Assembly: GCA_036362985.1 (NCBI GenBank)
Contig: JAYGXS010000006.1
Span: 18,196,120 to 18,260,119 of the forward strand
From: Ligula intestinalis
Taxonomy: Eukaryota > Platyhelminthes > Cestoda > Diphyllobothriidea > Diphyllobothriidae
Reading direction: 5' to 3'
Length of the DNA: 64,000 nucleotides
The position numbers and the translations under genes are program-made. Each line of letters opens with the position of its first letter. Position 1 is the first letter of the stretch. Shown piece after piece: positions 56,301 through 64,000 of this stretch. Below the pieces are notes generated by a model. It was given only the letters and a program-made list of their open reading frames with translations, was not told the DNA's origin and made no database searches.

Positions 56301-56965
56301 GGTGCTTGGTCACTGCGAACTGACGAGTCAGTCAGAGTGAGGAGGGTTATACTGGTGTCTTCTAAGATTCACCGTGCACCAAAGTTCTCACCGATACGCA
56401 ATGGCATGCCACAGCCGTGTGTTTTATCTCGATTCACTGAGGTGTTATAATGTAAAAACATATAGCTGGAGGGGACTCGGAAACGCCAAACTCTCTCCAG
56501 TTTGTACGGCCAAACATATAGTTGCTACTCCTGCTTTCTCAAAAAACCGAGCGCTCACTTTCTCCTACATGCAATGATGCAATTCCCTTCAATGGACCAG
56601 AGAGATCGCTGTCAATTTGAGAAATGGCTTAACGCATGGTTTTCCGTTTTAGTCCTAAATTTGTTTCATCTTGCTGGAAAATCCAATCTTCCCTATTTCC
56701 GTCTCCGCAAATTGGAAGAATATGAAACCTCTTTAATGCAAATTAAAGAACCGCCAAAATGTTTTAGAATTGGGTGTAAACCATTAAACTTATTGATTGA
56801 TGCGCGCAAAGCTTGCTCGCGTGCCGATCCGTTGTGTGAGTTCACGTGAGTCCATGTGCAGAGAAAAAACCTAGCAGAATTCAACTCGCAACTATGCTCG
56901 TCTGCAGACGCAAAGGTGCCCGTGGTGGGAGTTACGTAGGCTTGAGTCAGGGTATTATGCAAAAT
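56301..56965. other. No supported gene
   Basis: A frame at 56502-56849 (115 codons) has no recognisable domain and is rated unlikely to be a gene. Confidence 0.4.
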
Positions 56966-59640
56966 ATAATAATATGTTTATTATGCCAGTTTACAGGCAA
57001 TTGTAAAGAGTTGGTAATGCACCTTTTGGGCGACTTCCAACACCTCGAAGACCGGAAAAAACCTAAAACAAACTCCCTATGTCGCGGCCAGCATTGCTTT
57101 TGTTTCAGGTTTTTTGTTTTGTCAATACTGGGCGAGATAGGGAGTTTGTTTCAAGTGAAAAAAACCTGCCTTCAAAGGTATGATACAAACGGAATAAATG
57201 TACAGTTGTAAGCTGAGTTGACTCATCAGCAGGAGAACTGTTTCATATCGTTTAAAAACATTAGTTCCAGACGGAGAGGGTTGGCACAAGAACACAGTGT
57301 TCTCAGTCTTCCTTCAATGGTTGTCGGCAAAAGTTGCGCGCTATCGGCTGAAGGGTGAGCAGACTGCGGGCTGCTGCTTCAGCAGCATTATCTTCAGCAT
57401 GAAGCCTGGCGGGGTTCAAAGTCCACGAACGCCATCAGAGTGAAAGAGAGATTCCACCGAGTCAGCACCAAAAATTCGTGAAAGTTGTCCTCAATGTAGA
57501 CAATTAGTTATAGCTCTCTTAAACATAGGGTTGTTTTGCTGGGTTTTAATACTTTTGGGCAGCTTATTCCAGATTGATATGGCATTTTCTGAAAAGAATT
57601 GCCGGTACTTAACTTTACGTGCCATAGGAAGAAATAAAAACACGTCTCGATGACTGGCGCGTCGAGAGTGCTCAAGCTGCCTTATTGTACTAAGGGGGAT
57701 TAAAGTTTTGACCATTCAAAAGTTTAAACAGTAAAAAAAGACCCTTCTGCAATCGACGAAGTCATAGGGGATCCAGCTTTATAAGTTCGCACCTTTGTTG
57801 GTAGGTTAAGTTACGGTGTTCTGCAGTGAAAACTCTTCTAGTGAAGAAGTGCTGCACCGATTCTATTTTCTTCCGTTCACTAGTGCGCAGAAGACTGAAT
57901 AGAGGTGAGCAGTATTCAAGACTAGGTCTCAGGTACATATTATAAAGGCTAGTTCTAACCTTGATAGTCTTAAAATTTCTAAGGATAAATCCGGTGGGAC
58001 GGCGTGCTTTCGAGACTATCAAGGCACAGTGCTCTGAAAAATTGAGACTATTAGAGTAGGATATGCCCAAATCCTTGATAGCTCCTGGGACATTTAATTC
58101 GTGGCCGTCAATGCTTAATTCCGGTTGATGATCATCGCCAACAACCATAACGGAACATTTGTGCCATGAAAGGGTGAGGCGCCATGTGCAACACCACTGG
58201 TCGAAGGCCTGAAGATTCTCTTTTATCAGCTCGAGCACGATGTTGCGATCTGCCGGTTTATATCGATAAGCGACTTTTAAATCATCAGCGTACATGAAGG
58301 GTCTGCCATACAGAAAACAATCTGAAACGTCGTTGACAAACAGGCAAAATAGGAGCGGACCCAGTACACTACCCTGCATAACTCCACTCCTCACATGCGT
58401 GGGGTTGGAGATAGCATTGGAAATTTTTACTCGTTGTGTGCGAGCACCCAAATAGGAAGATATGAAGTTCAGTGGCTTGCTACCTATGCCGAAGGAGGCT
58501 AGTTTCAGAAGGAGGAGGTTATGATCGACCCGATCAAAGGCCTTAGTAAAATCAAAATAGACGCTATAAGTGGCAAAACCGCTGTCTCTAGATTGCAGCA
58601 CATAATCGAAGAAAGAGAGCTGACAGGTGTTACAAGATCGTTACTCAATAAAGCCATGTTGAGCTGTATTGAGCAGGTTGTTCTCTGTCAAGTGACGCAT
58701 CATCTTTTCTTTGATTAAGGTCTCCAAGATCTTCGAGGCTGCGGGAAGTGTATTTATTGGCCTAAAGTTGTCGAATGAGGTCGATCGGCCATGCTTGCGA
58801 ATAGGCATTATGTGCGATTCCTTCCACAACGAAGGAAAGGTTTCGCTCTCAAGAGCAAGATTAAATACCTTACAAAGAATAGACGGGAAGATATCATTCG
58901 CTTCAGCTTTTAGAAGGCTAACTGGGACGCCATCTGGTCCTGGACTATAGGATTGACGATAACGACGAATGGCTACAGTCACATCCCAGACGGTAAAACT
59001 TATGGTTTCGAGTATGGCACCCGTCCAAGCCTGGATAACCGGAGGTGCAGCGAACGAGCTTTCACTAAACGTTTTGGATAGGAACGCATTGAAGCTATCG
59101 GCGGTCAACTTAGCGTCAGCTATCGGGTTTCCTAAAGCATCTTGAAGAATGGGGTGTTGCGTTTTCCTCTGCGCTTTTACTGTACGCGAAAAGAGTTTCG
59201 CAACATTGAGGGAAGGGTTTTCAGCGAAGTGAGCCTCATCGGCTATCTGCTTTTCTTCGGAGAGCTTCTTCGCCTGCTCAAAGATCAGTGTGATCAAGGG
59301 CAGAACGGAAGTGTCGTTCTGCCGATGCAAACGACGAGAGAGTTTACGCAGCCTACGACGGAAAGACAGAGGAAGGTACACTTCATCCTGGACATGTATT
59401 ACTTTCTTACGGGGAACAAAGTGGAGGATGAGTGGATCCAACACTTTTTACAGTGCATCGGTACAAACATTTACATCCAAACATTGGAAAAATTCAGACC
59501 AGTCGAGAGCGTTTAGATGTGCCAGTAGGTCAGCCGTGTTTGCTGATCGGAAGTCATGATAAAAACTATACTTTTGGGAAAATGTTTCATCCACCTCCAG
59601 TTCTAGTTCACTAACAACTCCAGTTCTAGTTCACTAACAA
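56966..59640 (-). mobile_element. CR1/Jockey-type LINE, copy 2 (5'-truncated)
   Basis: Inverted second copy of the family at 1-3080, with the same 3' UTR and a short AT-rich tail (about 56964-56985). The 5' end lies within the endonuclease, equivalent to position ~405 of copy 1. At the truncation point a ~23-bp stretch (AGTTCTAGTTCACTAAC...) occurs twice in tandem (59597-59640). TATATTT occurs at both outer edges and might be a target-site duplication, although the sequence is AT-rich. Confidence 0.93.
57491..59600 (-). pseudogene. LINE ORF2 (RT part), copy 2, broken
   Basis: Coding pieces are 59560-59444, 59444-58641, 58601-57762 and 57715-57491. The RT core keeps DFTKAFDRVDHN, GSVLGP and YADD. 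Lesions differ from copy 1: TAC to TAA near 59448, a TAA just after GFIE near 58641, TGG to TGA near 57762, and one extra base near 57695. At the point where copy 1 has a TAG in DFT-stop-AFD this copy is intact, and at the point of the copy 1 frameshift (59575) it keeps frame. Confidence 0.92.
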
Positions 59641-60084
59641 ATATAGTAAGTTAAAGAGATTAATGACATTAAAAGTTCATGGACTACGGAAAAAACATAC
59701 ACATACACACACACGATCACCTGAGGGAGATAAATTTGAGAAGGACTCAGAAGCAGTAGATGTGTTATCTCAAAAAATGTATGTCTCAATTCTAAAATAG
59801 GCGCTCGCTTCGAAAAGAGTACACGAGCAGGACTTGAATATTAATTACCGAACAGCCTAAGATCCCAGTCACTTTGCGATGTCGGCGTTTGATTGCTAGT
59901 CCCTCCGGCCGCCTATAAAGACGACCCTTGGTAAAATATGGGTACTCATTTAGTATGCATGGATCTAATTAATTTTCAATGTCCCTGTAAATTCATATTT
60001 CGTAGAAAGCGTGTTCGAAGCTATCTGCTGTATCTGCTATTGCTCCCTAATTATACCTCTGATGACGAATTCGCGGTGGATCTC
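59641..60084. other. No gene; short (CA)n at 59698-59714
   Basis: ACACACACAC-type microsatellite, otherwise nothing recognised. Confidence 0.4.
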
Positions 60085-60190
60085 GAAACATCAGGTGAGT
60101 AAAAGTATTGTCCCAGCGATCGAAGCGTCTTCTTCTCAGACTTTTCTTTGTTATGCATATCTGGCAGAAGACTACATCTGCCTGCAAGTT
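60085..60190 (+). repeat. Dispersed repeat with GAAACATC core
   Basis: GAAACATCAGGTGAGTAAAA, then TCCCAGCGATCGAAGCGTCT and TCTTCT. Second member of the family at 45630-45720 and 61893-61960. Confidence 0.5.
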
Positions 60191-60339
60191 TATACGCAAA
60201 GAAAGGGCATTCTTTTGTTCTACTAATTATTCTTATTTCATTCAATTCACCCACTTGATGCGCTCAGTTTACTGTAAAGTATTGAATTCATCAATTCTGA
60301 AACAGTAAGCTGACTGCCTATGTTGGATTTCCTAAGCAG

Positions 60340-60460
60340 CCAATCTTGAGTCCGTCAGATGACGAGCAGGTTCAATTAATTGATAGGAACAGGTAACGAC
60401 TGGAGGTTTTGACAGATTCTCGTGATCCATTTGACCCAATTTTTAACCTGAGCTGCCTCT
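60340..60460 (+). repeat. Old dispersed repeat (copy of 44150-44260)
   Basis: See 44150-44260 for the shared blocks, including CAGATGACxAxxAGGTT and GACCCAATT. Confidence 0.4.
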
Positions 60461-60999
60461 CAGCATGAATCCAGGGTCCAAAAACTACATGAGGTACATC
60501 CTGAACAAAAAACACACATTTTTATGCTAAACTTATAATTTTTTTCTAATGAGGCTGGACGATTTTACAGCTCGCATAAATAGCAGTAAGATGCAGTATG
60601 ATGTGACCTTCGAGGGCCTTCAAAAATATCATAAGGCGAAAATTTGAGTGAAAATTAATTGTTCTACAAAATAGGTATAAGAAATAATATTCACTTACAT
60701 GATTTCTATAAAATATAGTGGAATTTTTTTAACAATCTGAAAAATTAACGAGACAACTGCATAATATGTAAATAAGTTGTCAGTTGCTCCCCGAGTATAA
60801 TTTTTGCAGGTAGTCGAAAAGGAGCTCATTCATAGGCCGGCATCTTATCGTGACTGAAGTATCTTGGAATTCGGTGCACAATAATTCAGTACCTTTTTTT
60901 TCAATTAAAAACCTATTTCATAATTTGGCGGTTAGTTAACTCCACTGAATCTTCACTGAGATTGCCACTGAAAACCCTGCCAACTGACTAATTTACCGG
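60461..60999. other. No supported gene
   Basis: AT-rich, nothing recognised. Confidence 0.35.
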
Positions 61000-61510
61000 A
61001 CACACCATCGGCCCGATTTGTGTTGTGTGTGAAGTGGCGGATGACTGGATTGAGAGTCGGGGGCACTGGCTCATTATAATCCCCTGGTTCTGTGAATCCT
61101 GGTGTGTGTGTGTGTGTGTGTATCAAGGGGACCAAGTCGTGCTGTGGCGCACGCAGATAGGTTAGCTGGCCCTGTCAGTCGCTACGCCCATACCACCCCA
61201 GGCGACTGATCAGCTAGGCAGTAGCTTGTTGCTGGCGGTGAGCGAGAGAGTGAGGTCGATCCTCAGTGCATTAATAACGCGCTTGAAGCTATCGCGGTGC
61301 GCTAAAAGCCGCGGATTGCTGGGCTGCCAACTGATAGGTTATCTCGGACACTGTAGTCAGTCCAGTGTGTGTCTTTTTGTGTTGGGGTGGCTGATTGTTG
61401 AATCTCAGAGTCAGGCTGCAATGGCTCCTTCTTGCAATGACCTTTATGGCATTCCCGCGCACGCGAGAGCCGACCTGGCAACGTGTGCTGTTGGTACGCG
61501 CATTGGGGTG
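61000..61510. repeat. GC-richer interspersed repeat with (TG)n
   Basis: GTGTTGTGTGTGAAGTGGC at about 61020 resembles GTGTTGTGTGAAGTGGCTG at 20131. AGTCAGGCTGCAATGGCTCC at 61409 is identical over more than 20 bp to 21479. A (TG)n tract lies at 61103-61122. The pieces occur apart at 20-21 kb, so this may be a longer repeat that is fragmented there. Confidence 0.45.
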
Positions 61511-61892
61511 TAAGCCGCGCCAGCTACCTGCACCCTCCCCCATTTCTGGCCTTCTCGACTCTTGCTTTGAAATCGGATACAGGTGTGGGAGTGGTGAGAG
61601 ACTGACGTAGATCCTGCAAGTCTTCTTTCAATGTAATCCAGCTATAGTTACCAAACCTGCCTTCAGCCTGCTGAAGCTCGTGATGGGCATCGTCAAGAAC
61701 GATGATCGAACTGTCGGTTAGTTAACTCGGGAGTCCATTTGAACATATGTTCATCTGTGTACTCTATTTCAGCCTTGGAAAGATGGCAATCGATCGGGCT
61801 GCTCGGAAAGTCAAGCTATCCACAAAGCTAGGCAGGAAATAAGTATCAGAAACGAGTCTAATGTCTCTGGTGATGTTGCATCCGCGACGGAT

Positions 61893-61960
61893 GTTGAAAG
61901 GTCAGGCGAATAAACGTAGCGGCCCAGTGATCGAGTCGTCTTCTGCACAAGAAATAAGTA
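61893..61960 (+). repeat. Dispersed repeat with GAAAGGTC core
   Basis: GAAAGGTCAGGCGAATAAAC, then GCCCAGTGATCGAGTCGTCT and TCTGCAC. Third member of the 45630/60085 family. Confidence 0.5.
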
Positions 61961-64000
61961 TCATTAGTGACATAGGTGGCTTTGTGCTGAATTCCGAAGG
62001 GGGTTAATATTAGGATACGAGACAATATTACGGTCGGTATTTCATACGCAGTGCCCAAATTTGCGAAACATTGATAATCCCTCGCATTTAGTAGGGTTCC
62101 CATACTGATTACCATGCGGCCTATTTTCAAGTCATCTCAGTCAGAGCACGATGCCGGCTTGTTAACTGACTTCATTCTGACGCGAGTGAAGCCTTTCGGG
62201 TCATATACCGCACGCCAACGCACTTCTCCAAAGGCCTGCGCAAACGGGTGTTAGCCACAGCAGAAGCAGTGGCAATCCGGCTAGCAAAACCCATTCTATG
62301 CTGTCAAAAGGCGCTGGTTCATGCCATCGGCCTCCCTTGGCCGACTGCACGCGGAAATCCAACACCTACTGAAGCCAGAGAAGACGAAGCTACGGAGAAT
62401 AGTCAAACGCAAGCTGTGCGGCTGACATACAGAACTCAATCCGCGGACCGCGAGAACATCCCCCTGTCTCATCTGGGCATGGCACTCAGCGTCCTACCCG
62501 CGCAGGCGCCCGCGTTCAGGAGACGAGGGAAAACGCAGCTGCTTAATTACCCTCACCCTTTTCCTCCCCCTCCCCCCTTCCCTAACCTGACGATTATATA
62601 ATCGCTGTAATTAATTGAACAATTTTATTCCCCATGTCATGTACTGGCCTGACGATGAATGACCGAAAACGATCGTTTGCCAACACGACTTTTCAATCGT
62701 AGAAATGGGAATTTTCGCTGAATTTAAGAAAATTATTCACTGTAAATAATTGTTACAAATGTAGTATGAAGTTAACTCATTGATTTTCACTGTCCTTGTC
62801 ACAAAGTTCGCGTGCTTGACAGACTGTTTCGTTAGCTGACTGATTTAAACTGGGCATTCTAATTTCTACCTTTTTTGACACGTCACTTGTTATTTTATTG
62901 GCTACAACTTCATATAATGCATATTGATCGACAGAGCTGAAATTGCATGTGAGGGTCTCCCTTTTGAGTATTTCAGTATGAGTATACTTCTGGCGACAGG
63001 TGTTAAGGCTAAGAAGATACACACTAACAGCTACGATCTTCCAGGCCCGTGGTTCCTTAAGGTGAGGAGAGAAGATGGTGTGAAAGCCAGATTGTTAGGA
63101 ATAGTGTATTCTGTGGAAGGAAAGGAGAATAGAAAGAAAGAGTTTTGACTCGCAGACTAGTACATCCGTTCCCTAGTCGGGTCGGGTCCGGAGTGACGAC
63201 AGCGTCGGAAATAACCAGAGCGCAGGCACATGCTTCGTTACTGTAACCAATCGCGCGGCTGATATCTAGACTAGCGGTAGGGCGCGACCTTGTGATGGGC
63301 AAGGGCTGGCGTGCACGCGTGGGCCTTGCAGGCCAAAGGCGTCATGCGTCAGCGGCTGATCTTGGGTTCCAAGTGGCTGCTAGGGTCCACTACACTTCAC
63401 ATTCTTCTAACAAGGAAATGTTTGCATCATCCTATCAAAGCAACAAGGAACCCATCATGTTTGGCGTCATAGAACCGGACCAACTCCCACAGCAATGCGA
63501 CCGAACGAGTAGTTTTTTGCATCTCCTTCACATGTTAGACCTAAATATCTCTTGTGTGGATTAAAAAGGTTTATGCTAAGTCAGGTTTACAGATGTTGAA
63601 CCCATTCTGGGATTTATAACCCTCCACTTCTCAAGATGAGGAAGCATAGTCACGGCCCTTATCTATTTGCTGTTAGATGTACAGGGAATAGGTGTGCGGT
63701 GCATGAAAAAAAAAACTTATTGTGGCTGCTTTTGTAACTCAGATCCTGTGGTAAAGAGGAGGATGCTTTTTACTCATGCACGAACAGATGGCGTCCGTTG
63801 GTATGCCTAAACAGATTGGGCACCTTAAATAAGAAGAGGTATGTAGACTTAGCTAACTATGCATGTTTGCTTCCTGCGTTCCAAGTTTAACGGCTCGAGA
63901 AAACGACTAATGTAGTAACATAGCTGATGGACAAACGGTTCTGCGCTTGAAGGAAATTGGAGTCGCAATTTCCAACAAGAGGAAAGAAGGATCAAGATTA
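61961..64000. other. No supported gene
   Basis: Several open stretches occur, the longest at 62248-62601 (117 codons, proline-rich end). No known domain, tRNA or transposon signature was recognised. Downstream exons of the SH3-SH2 gene would be expected here or beyond but were not seen. Confidence 0.4.

Noticed and set aside
56502..56849. 115-codon frame next to LINE copy 2
   Set aside because: No domain, no repeat of the frame elsewhere, and composition typical of non-coding sequence here.
56964..59645. TATATTT as a definite target-site duplication of LINE copy 2
   Set aside because: Present at both edges but only 7 bp in AT-rich sequence, so kept only as a possibility.
62248..62601. 117-codon frame with proline-rich end
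   Set aside because: No recognisable domain; the end is a C-rich low-complexity tract.
1..64000. CRISPR arrays, operons or bacterial mobile islands
   Set aside because: No regularly spaced short repeats, no ribosome-binding-site organisation; introns and retrotransposons show a eukaryotic genome.

Overview
This looks like a repeat-rich animal genome fragment, most likely from a flatworm and, by inference, a tapeworm of the diphyllobothriid kind. The reasons are introns of 32-37 nt inside a conserved gene, CR1/Jockey-type LINEs with (ATT)n tails, several Penelope-like elements, CsRn1-like Ty3/Gypsy remnants with a tRNA-Trp-type primer site, and scaffold Ns at 39702-39711. No prokaryotic organisation is present. 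The species is not proven by the sequence.

Only two host genes can be supported. The first is UTP11 (+ strand, 13311-16960), a U3 snoRNP / small-subunit processome protein. It has five exons, three tiny introns and one 2.8 kb intron. The second is part of a Src/Abl-type SH3-SH2 signalling protein (+ strand, 46406-49723), probably a cytoplasmic tyrosine kinase. Two exons are visible and no kinase domain is seen before the window ends.

Layout. 1-3080 is a 5'-truncated CR1-like LINE; a second, inverted copy of the same family lies at 56966-59640. 3100-4440 holds two related LINE 3' fragments. 7070-7704 is a LINE ORF1 remnant (-). 8295-8440 is tRNA-like SINE material. 11160-13180 is a decayed Ty3/Gypsy pol (-), ending about 130 bp before UTP11. 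18780-21350 holds a truncated foldback element, then LTR/primer-site remnants and a retropepsin (+). 21900-22430 is a LINE endonuclease remnant (-). 23550-26817 is a nearly complete but broken CR1-like element. 27434-32060 is a cluster of four Penelope-like fragments in both orientations. 32905-33370 and 50044-50515 are two copies of a foldback/MITE-like family. 35177-37846 is a Helitron with Rep but no helicase. 38831-39690 and 47029-47990 are copies of an unidentified repeat. 40990-41650 is a diverged tandem repeat. 41990-42470 is a LINE RT tail (-). 51600-51965 is a tandem SINE (-). 52160-53528 is another Penelope-like element (-). 55217-56300 carries a pair of LTR-like direct repeats.

Every transposon coding region checked carries stops, frameshifts or lost catalytic residues, so none looks autonomous. 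The two CR1-like copies are very similar to each other yet carry different lesions, which implies a recently active family elsewhere in the genome.
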